A stretch of DNA of 64,000 bases from Wuchereria bancrofti (lineage: Eukaryota; Nematoda; Chromadorea; Rhabditida; Onchocercidae): NCBI GenBank assembly GCA_005281725.1, contig SSBO01000003.1, positions 7,724,575-7,788,574 on the forward strand. The letters run 5' to 3'. Under the pieces are notes generated by a model. That model did no database searches, was not told the DNA's origin, and saw only the letters and a list, made by a program, of their open reading frames with translations. Positions within the stretch are counted from its first letter, which is position 1; each line of letters opens with the position of its first letter. The position numbers were made by a program, and so were the translations under genes. Below, in pieces: positions 11,501-25,300 of this stretch.

Positions 11501-14500
11501 ATTAAACTGAAATAAATTTGATTATTCAAATATTTGAATTGTTCATATTAGTTTGCAATAAATATATTAGAAATGTTTTTTCAAATATCAAATTATTCAT
11601 GAATTGATAAATTTATTTCTAAAAATATTCAAAAAGGTACAGCAAAACAGTTGAATAAATAATCTTACTGTTTTTTATACCATAATTTTTAACTATTTAT
11701 ATTACTTCATGCTACTGAAATATAATTATATTAATTTAGTACTATTTAAAAAATAAAAAATAAAATTGCTATTTTCTTTTCTTGAAAATATAAAAATTTT
11801 CAAATTATAAAATTAAGCAAACAAGCAAATAATAAACACATTCAATTATATCTATTCGAACAGATTCTAATCATTTCGTTTAATTTTTCAACATAATACA
11901 AAATTTTGTTAATTATAAAATTAAGTGAATAAGTAAATAGCAAAAAAGTTAAACATAACTTTACATTTTAATCCATTATTACTATTATTAAAATAAATCA
12001 ATACTAAATATCAAATACGAAATATATGTATCAAAAAAAAAAAAAAAAAGGAGAAAAAAGATTTTTTGGTAATATTGTAGAGTTTAAAGAATGATAACGT
12101 AACTTTTCCAAAAACTGAATCTATTGGAACAGCTAGATGAATGGACATTAATCAAATAACCCTGAGAAAAAGGATTGAGTGAAGTAAAGAAGAAATAAAT
12201 TCATCAATCAAAATCATTGTTTTATACATATTCATTAGTCAAAATTCATTGTTAGCAAATTGTACATTCATTTTTTTAGAAAAATTTAACTTTTACTAGT
12301 TAGAAAAAAAAGAACAAAAGAATTTTTATTTCTTAAATAATTTATTTATTTGGTAAAATTGCATAAGTTTAAAAAAAAAAAAAAAAACTAGATGAATTAA
12401 TACTATTTGTACATTTATTTGAATAAAACTATAATTTAGATCTTAAAAAGAAGACAAAAAAATTTTTTCATTTTTAAACTTTTTGAATCAGATGTTATTT
12501 GATTATAAAATTAGAATTATAATATGTTATTATTATATAATATAAAGTTATGCTGTGTATAAGCAAGTTATTAAATATTCATTAACAAATTATTTGATAA
12601 AAATTTTCTTGCTAAAAAAGAGATTCAAATTACTATTATTATTGTTTTCATAAATTATTTAAATTGCTCAATTTTGATGAGCAAAGAAGAGTGCTAAACA
12701 TTTATTTATTTTTTTTGAGGTATACTAGCTTTAATTGATCTTTAAAATACGAATAAATATATCAAGCTCGAAACAATAATAAATCCTTCGTAATTTCACA
12801 AAAAAAAAATTAATGTTTGTAAATAAATTAAAATTCAAATATTAGATGTATTATAGAAATAGAAGAAATAGTCGAAGAGTCGTTTGTATTAAATGAAAAA
12901 ATATGGATTGAATGATGGACATAAAAATAAGAATTAAATAATTAGTTTAATAATTAGGAGCATTTATCTTATGCTCTGGTTGTAATTATATTATCATCCA
13001 TTATCAAAATCAAAAGGTCAGGGTTCATCGTCATATTTGCTACTTAATTATTCATTTAATTGTTTTAAATTAATATTAATAATAATAGGATACAAAAGAT
13101 TATCTTATTAATCTTAAAATGCAATAACAATAAAGAAAAACAGTAACCATTAAGATTATTGGTATAGCAAAATGGAATGAAAAAGATAGAAGCAAATTGT
13201 TTATACTAATTATAGTGGGATTAATTTTTCAAAATGGAAGTAAATAAGGTTTATTAATGAAGATCTTATCTACATCCCATAGGATTTATCATATAAATAT
13301 TATTCACTCCGTTCTATTCTTTTAAATTGTTTAATCTTTATGAATGCATAACATAGGGGGATATTATTATATTATAATGAAATTAAAATTTTTGAAACCA
13401 TAATTAAATCTATTAATTGAATAATAATTTTGAAATTTAGAATTAAAATCTATTGAAATTAGCTGAATAAAGAAGAAAGTAGTAGATACAATAAGTAATA
13501 ATTAATTGTTTGTTGTTTAGTAGTGTAAATAACAGTTTTATAGATTTAAAAAAAAGGAAAAACAAACAAACAAGCATGTTCACAGCATTAAGTTTGAAAT
13601 TATTTATAAAATACAAAATTGAGGTATCGAAATTTTTTATAGTATTATTCATATTATTTATTATTTATCATATTATTAACTGATGAAATGACAAGAAGCA
13701 TGAAATTTACAAAAGCAAGCAATAAGAAGTTAATTCTTCGAAAAAACATTAATTTAAAAAAAAAAAAAAAAGACGAAAACAAAAAATAAATTTTACTCAG
13801 TTGTATGTCAGATTTTCACCAAAACTATGATTATAAAATTGAAATAGATATATGAACTATGATTGCAATGTTGAAATAGACGTATAAACAAACTTATAGT
13901 TTGATAATTGAAAACCAGAAATGAATTACTTGAATTCTTGTCTTCAATGTTTTTATTGCATGTGATGATGCGTTACTTCAAGAACCTCAAATATGTTTAA
14001 ATTCGTTCAAAAAAGTGGTTTAATTGTTTCATCAAATTATTCTAGAATTTAAGATAAAGAGAAAAATATAAGAGGAGAAAAGGGATAAGAAAAAGAAAAT
14101 TACATTAATAAATCAAATGGTATTATTATGATCGTAATCATATTTACAACAAATTTAAATATAATATTTTTATTCATTTTTAATCAGTTTAAGAATTATC
14201 AAAAGGTATTTTTTAGTAATTATTGCTTGATATTGAAATTAATATTGGAGAATTGGAAATGAATAAGTAATTTGAATAGTACTATTCATTGGGGAGATGA
14301 AAAACATAATTAGCATTGGCGAATTTGTATTTGATTACATTTTAAGAAGTAAACTAAGCAAAAGTATAAGCTAAAACAATTAAAGCTATCATTCACGTAA
14401 GATCAAATTAGATTTTAATTCGAAAAAAGATTCATCATCATGGATTTAAGTCAACCATAAATAATGGAATAAAACATTAGTGAAATAAAAAAAAAAAAGA

Positions 14501-14700
14501 CGAAAAACCTTGAACTAAGAAAGAAAAATTATTTTGAGAAAATTTTAAAGAAACTTTAAAATTGTGAATGAAATTATTGTCATTGATACATTCATTGTTT
14601 GATGACAAAAGGAAAAAAGCAGAAGAAATTAGAAAAGAGATAAGCTATAGCAATAAGTTTAATTGATTTAATTTTTCTTTTAACATAATTTTTTTTGTTG
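8546..14700. other. AT-rich intergenic DNA, no gene seen
   Basis: Long A/T-rich sequence with poly-A and poly-T runs and no credible exon. The open frames at 8768-8962, 11329-11529 and 13443-13652 are short, low in complexity and lack splice or leader signals. No tRNA-like cloverleaf stood out on reading, although a covariance search could not be run. Confidence 0.6.
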
Positions 14701-14704
14701 ATTT

Positions 14705-15045
14705 TTAAGACAAAGTAGTAATTGTGATAGTTCTGATGAAAATATTAGTAATGATGACGACAATAATGATGACAATGACAGTAGTGGTGACGATGGTGGT
14801 AGCCATGGTGGCGATGTCGATGACAACAATGATAGTGATGGTAACGATGATGATGATTGATGATGATGATGGTGGTGATAATGATGACAGTGATGACCAA
14901 TAGATGATGTTGAGAATAATGACCAATAGATTGATTGATGATCAATGATGACAACTGTAATGTTGACAATAACCACAATATTCGTACTGATTAGTGACAA
15001 TAATAATGATTGGCAATGATAATGATTATGACAATATAATGGTGT
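14705..15045. repeat. Decayed GAT/GAC/AAT triplet block
   Basis: The + strand is built of GAT, GAC, AAT, AGT and GGT triplets, which opens several frames on both strands. In one + frame (about 14710-14860) it would read as an Asp/Asn/Ser/Gly-rich peptide with the short runs SSNCDSSDENIS and GDDGGSHGGD, ending at TGA 14858-14860. The triplet pattern continues past the stop and drifts between frames, so a microsatellite origin is the simplest reading. An AAG acceptor-like site at 14707-14709 leaves open a terminal acidic exon. Confidence 0.7.
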
Positions 15046-18000
15046 TTTTATTGTTAGATGAACAAAAAAAAAAAAAAAGTTTGAAAAAGCTTCAGTGAGT
15101 GGCAATGAAGTAACGAAGGAGTAGGAAATAAATGAAAAGCTGTGAATAATGAAAGCAAAAAAAAAAATGAGATGAACAAAGTTTTTAGACAAAAAAGTAA
15201 AATAAAAAAAAACATAATAATTGTATTTACATTCTATAATAAAATAATATAAATGTTATTCCTACTGATTAATAATTCTTATCATTTTTTTAACTATTAA
15301 AATTTTTATTGTCAATGTTATTGTTAATATTATTTCTGTTTTTTTTTTATTAATTTTAAGAAAAACATATCCATATCATATAAATTATAGAATTTTTTTA
15401 TTTTTAATGATATAATTATGATTGATGAATAATAGAACTAAACAACAATGACATTTAATATTGCTTAATAAAATATAACTGATGAAAATTTTAAAAATGA
15501 AGAAAAAAAACTAGCAAAAAATTTTGTTATCAAATCCAAACTATGGTTGACAAAAACATTGAAACTATTGGAAGTTTTAAAGATGTTTCAAAGTTTTTCA
15601 ATCTTTTCCTTTTTTGTAATTAAATAAACAAAAAAAAATGTTCGAAAATTAAAAATAAGCAATGTCAATAAAGATAAAAATAATGATATCAATGATTGAA
15701 ATTTACATTAATAATATTACATTAATTTCTTATAAATAAATATTCCAATAATGCTAAGTGAGTAAATATCTCAGTGAATTTATTTTACATGAAAAAGAAA
15801 CAATTTAAAACTTGAAATTAGTCAAATGAGCCAAATAATTCATTGCTGATAATGATAAAAATTAAGATTCCATAATCAAATATATTACATTATTTCATAA
15901 TTTTGATTATACATTTGAGCTCGTTTTATACAATTTTAATTTAGCTTTAATTAAATAACATAGAATGAATGAAAAAAGAAATCGGTTTATGGGTTTGAAT
16001 TTTATGATTAAATAATTTTAAAACGATCAAAATTTTATGATATTCATTATTCCTCAACATAGTCAAATTACATTTTCAATAAATTTGAACTGACTAAATC
16101 CTAAAATATGCTTATGATAGAAAGAATTGATGGAAATAAGGGCCATATATATACATGAATTATGGTCACTTTATTATATTCAAGGAATTTTAACAAAGAA
16201 AAAAAAAATTTTTTTTTTGAAGAATCTTCCTACTAGGCTGCTTTTTAGGCCTAGTGAAATGATTGAGAAGAAGGAATTTTGTATGACTTCGAGATAGGCT
16301 TAGGCTTAGTTAAATAACAATTGCTTCGAATATCTTTCACTTTTGCATACTTTTTGCTTCTGTCTATAGCAGCAGCAAAATGTTAAAAAGAAAAAATTTT
16401 CTCAAACAAATATTTGATTAAAATTTTAATGCAAAATATTTGAAAATAGTAAATTTATTATTTTTGTTTGATTAAAAATTTATTACATGTACAATTCAGC
16501 GTGTTTAGTTAATATAATTTACAATTCAAAATTACAGTATTTTATAGTTTCAAAGATTTAATTTAAAATTAATATATCAATTGTTATCATATTATTAACA
16601 TATTATTATCAATGAAAGTCTCATCTAGTATTTTGTTATTTTCATTTTCAAAATCAAAACAAACTAAGCATCAATGCAATTATTATAACAATTTAATATT
16701 GCTTAATTGCATAAAATTATTATTAATGTAGCAATTTAAAAGTACTTATTTTAATCCATCAACGCTACTAATAATGTTCAATATTGATAATCAAGAAAAG
16801 GAATTAGTTAATTAACGATAATTAATGATTAACAAATAAATTATTAAGAATAATTGGTCATTTTTGATAAGAAGATAGTACAGCAAAAAAAAAAATACAT
16901 ATATCCGACATAGAATGAAGCACATAACTACAATGTACTTACATGATGATTCGATGAAAACGGAAATTTAAAAAAAAAAAACACCGCAATACTTATAAAA
17001 TTATTTAATTCAATTAGAAACAAATTGCTACATTAAAAATTATTCTTTTAAACTTTCACTTTCTTAGAATTATTTCCTAAATTATTTCATTTTCCTGAAT
17101 TAAATCATTCCTAAATTAAAAAATATATGATAAAGAAGATCAATTTTTTAAAAATAAAACATAAAAATTTGATAATATTTGAATTTAAGAACAAAAAAGA
17201 AAAAAAAACACCTACACAAAATAAAGAAAGAAAACAAACCAATAAATATAAAGCATAAAAAGTGAAAAAAGAAGAGAAAGGAAGGAAATAGATGTATTTT
17301 TATGAAAGGTATAATTAATGCTAACAATTAATTATTCTAAAGTTTATTTATAAAAAAAGCTTTATCTTAAACATTGGACATTTTCATCTTTTTATTAAGA
17401 AAATTCATTGGCTTTTCTTTTTTTTTTATCTTTTGAAAAGTATAATTAATACTAATAATTATTTCTAAAGCTTATTTATGAAAAAAAATCTCAATTACTA
17501 AATTTTTTTTTCTGGCTGATATAAGTGTACTAATCTTGGCTTCCTTGTATTTATCTACGGTGTTGCTAGTGATATGGTGGTGCTATATTAGTGATGGTAG
17601 TGTAGTGGTGTGATGATATTGAGAAAAATGTTAAATTGGGCCAAAGATGTCTAAAGTTTTTTTTTTTTTTTCTTGGCTATTCTTTTCCAAACTTTCATCT
17701 TATTTTTTCCTCATTGGCTCAAAAAAAAAAAAAAAAAAAAAATCAATACATTTAGCAATGAATATATGAATAACGTTTTTGCGTTGAAAACAAATGAAAA
17801 ATTATTTAAAAGAAAAAAGAAATTGAAAGATGAAAAAAAAAATGAACAAAAACAAAAAAATGAAAAGAGAAAAATGAAAGAAAAAAGAAAAAATAAATAG
17901 AAAATTTGATCAAATAATTATTAATTCTCATAAAGTTTTTGTTCAATTCTTTTTGCAAATTCCTTTTTTTTTCCGGTTTTTTAATATTTTAATATTAATT

Positions 18001-19570
18001 ATTTTTTCGTTAAAAAAGTAGAAAATATTTCATAAATGTATGTCAATTATAAAAATATGGATTAAAAAAATGATCATAAAATAAAGGGATATGAATTTGA
18101 TTTATTAATTAATTTCAAATCGCATACGAATTAATTACATCGACCTCATGAATTTAACTTTTTTGTTTTCATTTCAAACTAAAACAGAAAAAATTTTTTT
18201 TTTCGTTAATTTATGTGCTGCATCTCGGATAAATTTTCTTTTAGAAATTTGTTATCTATTTAATTTTTGGTCATATCTTAGCAACTAATCATTAAATTGC
18301 TTTAAGTTAAAATTAGTTTATTTTACTAATTATTTAAAATATGTTATCGATAACTGATTCTATTGTTCACTTCGAATTTATATTTCTAAAAAAACAGAAT
18401 TTGGCTTTTTGATATATCGTTAGTGTAAACATACTTTCTACGAATTTCAATCATTGATTAATTAATTTCAAAAAAAGAAATCTAAACAAAAGTAACGAAA
18501 ATATTAAGATGAGGTAGCGAATTTGGAAATAAATGTACTAAGAGTTTAAAAAAATTTTTTCCCGAAAACTGAATATTTAAATTGATTATATATATTTCAT
18601 CTAATTGAATTTCTATTTCTTAAATGATATTAGGTGACAGAGATGACAACTAAATAACTAAATAAAATAAAAATTCAGTTAAAGAATTACATATTTTTTC
18701 AAATAAGTAAACATTATTCAATTACTAACAAGAAAATATTGCAATAATTATCCTAAATTATTCTAACATTTTAACTAATTTTATTTTAAATCGAATTTTT
18801 AAATTTATTTTTTAAAAATGAAAATTTTAATGGCAAAGAAATTCTTGAAAAACTGCATTTATATGCTAACAACAAGCATGAATAGCATTGGAAAAATAGG
18901 CTTTTTTTAACTATTGATTTTTTTCAGAGACAAATTTGTCAAATTTTGCTTTGTTTTTATTTTTTGTTTTCTTTTTTTATTTTTTTGCTTATTCAACATT
19001 TTCATAAATCTCTCCACAACTAATAAATTATCATCCCTTTCACATATCTATAAATAATCATTACTTATCTAACTTTTTTCTGTAACATTTATCAAATAAA
19101 ATTTTTATAATTTAACTTACTACTAGCAAATTCATAAAAATTTAAAAATCTTTTTTGAATTGATGAATGAACAGTAATTAATTTGTACCACTAATGATGT
19201 AATTTGATCATTGTTTTTTGATCGTGAATGAAAATTTAAGCGAGAGAGAGAGGAAGAGAGAAAAAAGTACACATACTAAAAATAATATTGCAACAAATAA
19301 TAGGAAATTATTTGAATAGGAAAAATTGAAGTCTACAAATTATCGATATATCATTATTTTTATTCTCTTCAACGATTAATATAAATGCATCGAAAGAAAA
19401 AGGGCTCTTTTGAAGAAGAAAGTTTTGCTATAAGAAGTGTTTGACTAAAATATCATAACAATAAATAAATTCAAATTAATATTTCAAACTTTTATTTTCA
19501 TCCATTAAATTTGTTCACTTATATGTTATCGATTACTGATTAATCTCTACGTTATGCATTTTCCTGATGA
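15046..19570. other. AT-rich intergenic DNA, no gene seen
   Basis: No exon is supported. Local items are a 7-bp inverted repeat ACTAGGC/GCCTAGT at 16232-16255, two and a half TTAGGC hexamers at 16295-16309, and a GGT/GAT-rich patch at about 17555-17625. The open frame at 17673-17900 runs through poly-A and encodes mostly Lys, so I do not call it. Confidence 0.6.
16232..16309. repeat. Short hairpin plus TTAGGC-like hexamers
   Basis: ACTAGGC (16232-16238) pairs with GCCTAGT (16249-16255) across ten bases. Forty bases further on, TAGGCTTAGGCTTAG (16295-16309) holds two and a half units of TTAGGC, the nematode telomere hexamer. So few units could arise by chance. Confidence 0.4.
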
Positions 19571-19579
19571 CTCGCAATT

Positions 19580-20050
19580 TTTTTTGTTGATAAAATTGTG
19601 TATTAAAATATGAATTTTAAAATTTAAACCAGAAATCATTTACATCAAAATTTAATATAATTCATTCATTTCTTTATTATATGTCATTTTATCGATTTAT
19701 TGCCAACAAGAAAATAAATGATATTTTATTTTCAATTAGTTTCAATTAACTTAGAATTATTTTTTATAGCAGTTAATTTAAATAATTATAATTTATTTTC
19801 ACTAATAGAATTTTGTATTAAAATATAAACTTTAGTATTTAAACCAAGAATTGTTTGCATCAAAATTTAACATGATTAATTCAATTTCTTTGTTATATGT
19901 CCTTTTATCAATTTGTTGGTATTAACAATTAATTCGCAACAATTTAAAAATAATACTTTAAAACAGCTAATTAAAATAATTATAATTTATTTTCATTGGT
20001 AAAATCGCGTATTAAAATATGAATTTTAAAATTGATAAAAAGATATAAAA
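19580..20050 (+). repeat. Three diverged tandem copies of an approximately 200-bp unit
   Basis: The phrase TATTAAAATATGAATTTTAA or a close variant occurs at 19601, 19816 and 20010 (steps 215 and 194). The following text also aligns between the first two units: TTTAAACCAGAAATCATTTA versus TTTAAACCAAGAATTGTTTG, then CATCAAAATTTAA, then TTCTTT(A/G)TTATATGTC. TAATTATAATTTATTTTCA precedes the second and third anchors. No reading frame is preserved. Confidence 0.75.
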
Positions 20051-22215
20051 GAAAAATGGAAATGAAATTCATCGGAAAAACAGAAATAAAGAAGGAATAA
20101 CAAGTGAAATAAAATAATAGCTAAATGAATAAATGAGAAATTGAAATAAAATATTGAATAAAGAAATGAATATTTGAAAGACTCTAATAGATAAAGGAAA
20201 GAAGTTTAAAAAAAAAAAAAGAAGAGAAAGAAGAAAGGAAAAATTTAATCGTCAATTTTACAACCAACATTGGGTTAAAAGAAAAAAAATAAAAGAAGAA
20301 GAAAGGAAAGGATGAATAAAAGGACACAATTGGAATGACAGGAAGCCAAGTAAGCTTGATGTGTTGACTTTTCATGAAAATGTTAGCCATCATCATATAT
20401 AGCAGACTTAAGCTCTTAATGAAATATATTAGGTTGAAAAAAAAAAAAAAAAAAAAAGGAATCGTTTATTCTTTATTTCATTCTTCTTTTCATTTCTTTA
20501 TCAGAAAAATTTGACCCAAAAAATTTGTTTCTCTATTGATTGATGCCATTATTCAAATTATAACTTTTGTTTATTATACATATTAGGAGAGAAAAGAAAA
20601 AGAAGAATTAATTAAAAATTTAAATAAATCAAAGAAAACACTGAAATAACAATAAATATTGTTAAACATTTTCCTTCTTTCTATTTTGTTTTAAAAAAAG
20701 AATTTTATCAAATTGAAAAAATGCTCATCACTTTGAAGTAATTAACAAGAAAAGAAAAGTGACAAAAGGATATTAAATTTTGTTTATTACTTATGGTAAA
20801 TTGTCAAATTTAAAAGAAGGAAAAAAGGATGAATTTATATAAGAGTTAAACAACTAAAACATCACAAATAATACCCAAATAACATTACTTTATTTGACAA
20901 ACAAAAAAAAAAGTTGAACGAAGTCATTTATTTATTTAATTTATAACAAATTTTCGTTTTTGTTTTTTATTTAATTCATTTTATTTTATTTTTTCCTTTA
21001 TCTAATCAAAGACGAGAATAAAATATATTTCTTCCTCTTTTCCTCCTCTTTTTCTTTTTCTTCTTCAAACTTTTAAAAATTTATCACTGAAAAAAAATGG
21101 AAACATAAAGACTTTATTTGCTAGAAAATTGTATATGTGTGTATATTTGTCTATCTATGCTCAAAAAAATGATTGAAAGATTTAATTTTATCACTTTCAA
21201 TAATTAATTCAGCAAATAGTGAGCACAGTTTAAGGAAATAACTCAAGTTTTTTATAACTTTTTGACAAAAAATAAATAAATAAGAAATAAAATAAAACAA
21301 TTCTTCAAAAAATTTTTCATTTCGAGAAATTTTTGTAACTTTTTAATAGAATGGACAAAAATAATTCTTTAAAAAATCTTTTTTTTTTTGAAAAAGGAAA
21401 AAGAAAAGGTTCTATTTACGACATTTACGATATGATATTTGTTTATATTTATGGCTAACAATTCGTTGCAAAATGATCAAATGGTATATTTTTTATTGGA
21501 AAAGATTTTGTTTTTATTACTAAAATTATACAATCAGTTTCCTTTTCTTTCCTTTTCCGTAAAAAAATATAAAAAATGCAAAAATCTTATAATTGTTTTT
21601 TTTCTCTGCTCTTTTAAAAGATTATATTGAAATAATTGCCGTATATTTAACTTCCATTTTAGTGAAGATAAGACTGTATCATTGCATTTTGATTAATAAT
21701 AATAAAATTGGTGATTAATAAGTAAATATGCTCTGTGTGCGTTGCGTTTTTATTTGTTATTTATTTTTTATTTGATGATTTTTACAAAAAAAATTCTAAA
21801 ATTTTTCGTTTGATCAAAATTTGTAAAAAATTTTCAAAAACTTGCGGCAAGTTTTTTTGATCGAATATTATGAACAGAATTCTATCAATTTATTCAGCAA
21901 TTATGCATAAAATAAGTTTACCTAAAAAATTAGTAATATCAATATTATAATATTTACATATGTCAAATAATCTTTTAATTTTTTTGATATATAAATTACC
22001 AATATAAAAAAGTGAAAAATTAATAAAAACTCAATTTCTCGCTTAGGAAATTTAAAAAACTCCATTGTTAAGAAAACTCTATTGATATTTTGAAAAATGA
22101 TAACAATAACAAAATGAATCGAAAAATTCAACAAAAACATGAAAAAGGATCTTTGACTGATAAGGATGAACTATGAACTTTTGATACAAATACTACATAA
22201 AAAATGCAATATTTT
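20051..22215. other. AT-rich intergenic DNA, no gene seen
   Basis: Nothing gene-like is supported. The stretch contains a long poly-A (about 20437-20457) and a pyrimidine tract (about 21028-21067). The open frames at 20184-20396, 21439-21630 and 21922-22140 are Phe/Ile/Lys-rich and short. Confidence 0.55.
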
Positions 22216-22219
22216 AAGC

Positions 22220-22395
22220 AGAAATGGATGCTATATGAAAAGGCAAAGAGTTTTTCAATGAGAATACGGATACTGTATTAAAGAAGACAAAATCTTCAGG
22301 TAAAATATTGATACTGTATGAAAATTCTGAATTTTTTATAGAGGATACGGATACTGTAGGATTTTTTCAATGAGAATGCAGATACTGTACATGGA
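22220..22395 (+). repeat. Degenerate tandem array, about 41-bp unit
   Basis: GATACTGTA occurs at 22269, 22310, 22350 and 22381, and the related GGATGCTATA occurs at 22227. Steps are near 41 bases except the last (31). The left context TTTTTCAATGAGAAT(A/G)C is shared by the units at 22269 and 22381, and GGATACGGATACTGTA-like text by the unit at 22350. The motif is richer in G and C than its surroundings. Confidence 0.65.
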
Positions 22396-25300
22396 TCAAA
22401 TGTCACAATGATTTGAGTGACAAATAATGATTTGAAGGATATCTGACATGAAAATCAAAATTCTTTGACTGACATAAAAGTATTGGTAGAACTTTAGCAT
22501 CATTTAGCGGAAATTAAAATTGCCGTAAAGAGAACAAGTGAAAGAAAACTTGAAAATTAAAAAGTAAAAATATCATGTATAAAAAAATGGGACTAGTTTT
22601 TTTTTTAAAAAAAAATTAACAGATTTAAAGATTTCTTTAATAGTTGAAAATTATTTTCGTTTTTATTTGCAAAAGAATTTGAAAGATTTTAAAGTATTAT
22701 AGCAAATAACAATAATACAATAAATAATACAACCAGTTTAATAATTTCATGTATAAATAAAATTTCTTTATTTTACAGTTATGAAATATACTGATATTCT
22801 TTTTCAGAACAAAAGAGAGAGAGAGAGATAGGGAAACAGAAAGAAAGTTTACACATTATTTCAATATAAAGTTTTATATATTAAAGTTTCAAAAAAGTTT
22901 GTAGCCTTTTTACCATTTTTTTCTCATCTAAATGCTCAATTTCTTGTTAGATAGTAAAACACATATTCGAGAGAAAAAGGAAAAAAGGAAGAGAATTTGA
23001 CTTTTTCGCTAAAAAAAAAAAACAAATATATTAATGTCTTGAAAAGTCCATAATTTATAACTAAAATTTATAATATTTTTCCATCATAAATGTACTTAAG
23101 TACCACAAAAATTATTATTACTATTTTGTTTTTTGTCTTTTTTTCATCGACAAGATATAATCAAAAAAAAAAAGAAAAAAAATGCAAAAAACATACGCAA
23201 TAATTTATTTTAATATGTTTTAGACTTTGCAAAATTTGTTTTCTTCTAGAAACCATTTTACTTTTTGCAAAATTTTAAACAATTTGTACTCCTAAAAGTA
23301 AAAATTAATAACGAATTAGTTTTCTTAAAAGTAATTTATGGAAGTAAGTAATGTGCTAGAATTACAGATCGTTCTTTTTTCATTCTTTTTTTCTTCAGAA
23401 AAAAAATGAATTTTTTACGGAATTAAAATTTTTGCTTTTGTTTTTAACAACATTTTCCAAGAAGAAAATCAAAAAAATTTGTTCTAAAAATTGCTAAAAA
23501 TCAAGTAATTGGTGAATTAATTTAGCTAAGATTTTGATACAATTCACATTTTAGTAGTCATTTATTCAAATATTTCAGTAATTATTATGTTAAAATAAAT
23601 TTTTCCAGCAGAAATTTTTTCTTAATTTTTTTTTTTTTGATCAATTTCTTTTTAATTTCATCATTTTTGCCATCATTCGTTCATTATTCATTTTGTTTTG
23701 AAATTGATTTCCTATATTTTTTTAATTCTTATTGCTAAAAAATTACCGTCAAAGTAATTGAAAAAATTTAATGCAATACTAAAAATAAAATAATGAGTGA
23801 ATTTTTTTTGAAATAAATTAAATTAAATGGGATAAAAAAAAAGAAATAAAAGCATCATTTCTTCATACCTTTAAGAGCAGAGACATGATGATTTGGAAAA
23901 GTCGAGGAAGGACTGATGAAAAAAATAAAAAATAAATAAATTTTATCGAATCAATACAATGCATATCAAATTGTTGACGATATAATAAAATTTGAGAAAT
24001 TTCTAGGATCAAAAGAATATACCGATTTTAGGAAGCACCTGGCAAAAATTAAGGAAAGATAGCCGATATTTTGTTTTAAATGGATAGATTAAAAAAGAGT
24101 AGTAAAAACTACGATTATTTGTAATTTTTACAACTTCTTATCATTTTTGCTTTATCAGTCAAATTAAATTTTATTCTAATTAGTTATCAGTGCAGTCCTT
24201 TATTTGTTTTAATGCTTTTTTTCAATAAATTTATTTTTATTCAATCTTTTAAGGAGTGCAAATTTTTTCGTTTTTTTTTTTTTGCACTACAATAATTATT
24301 ACAAAATGAGAAATTTTTATTCAAATAAATTTTCAAATAAATTTGTAAAATCAGTGTTCTTTTAATTAGTTTTGTATTGTAAAAAATAACGAAAAAAATA
24401 TTATTTCATTTAAAAATAATTTTATTAAAATTTAAATGCAAAAATTATTCCATTCAAAGAAAAATATTTTTTGGCTATATAAAGCAATTAACAAATAACT
24501 TTTTGTCTACTTTTTTTTTTCTTTTTTTAATTGAGATTCAATTCTCAAAGAAATTTAACTAATAAAAAAAAGGAAAAAGAAAATTAATCTGAAATTATTT
24601 TGAGACATAATTTGAATACAAACATTAAAAATGTATGCAATTAAATGTGAAATGCATTTACCGCTCTTCTACTATCCTATAATATATATTCACTGTTCTT
24701 ATCTTTCAATTCATTTCTCTTTTTGAATCATTTCAATTTTTAATTTGTTTTCTAACGAAACTAAAGAAATGAATAATGATGAACTTATTCTAATCAGTTA
24801 TCAGTATAGAATTTAACAATCAATATAATATCAGCAAAGTTAATTCAATTTTATCACTTTTCAATTAAATTTGAAAGAACAATAAAATATACAAAGAAAA
24901 AAGCAATAAAATTTCGAAAAAAAAGGAATCTGTTGAAATTTCAGCTTATTTGCAAAAAAAAAAAGAATTTCGGCTTATTTATTGTTAAAGGAATTATTTT
25001 CTTGTCAAACAAAACTTATTTGTTGACACATTTCGATGAAGAAAAAAAATTGAGAAATAAAAGAAAGTGCTGAGACTTGTTTGAAATATAAACCACCGAT
25101 GGTGTCAAAATATGAAATGAAATTTAATATCTATTTATTGTTAAAGAATATCAGAGTATTATTTTCTTTTATTTGTGTATTAATGAATATTATACTGATG
25201 GAAATTATAGTAATACTATATTAATGAATAAATTAATGAACATTTAAATAAAATAATTAAAACAATGTAAATAAATATTATGTGATAATCACAGTAATTT

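Noticed and set aside
14680..15192. 170-codon minus-strand frame, Ser/His/Leu-rich
   Set aside because: It is the complement of the GAT/GAC triplet block, has no domain-like segments, and overlaps two other equally open frames.
16295..16309. TTAGGC hexamers as an internal telomere
   Set aside because: Only two and a half units; too few to distinguish from chance.
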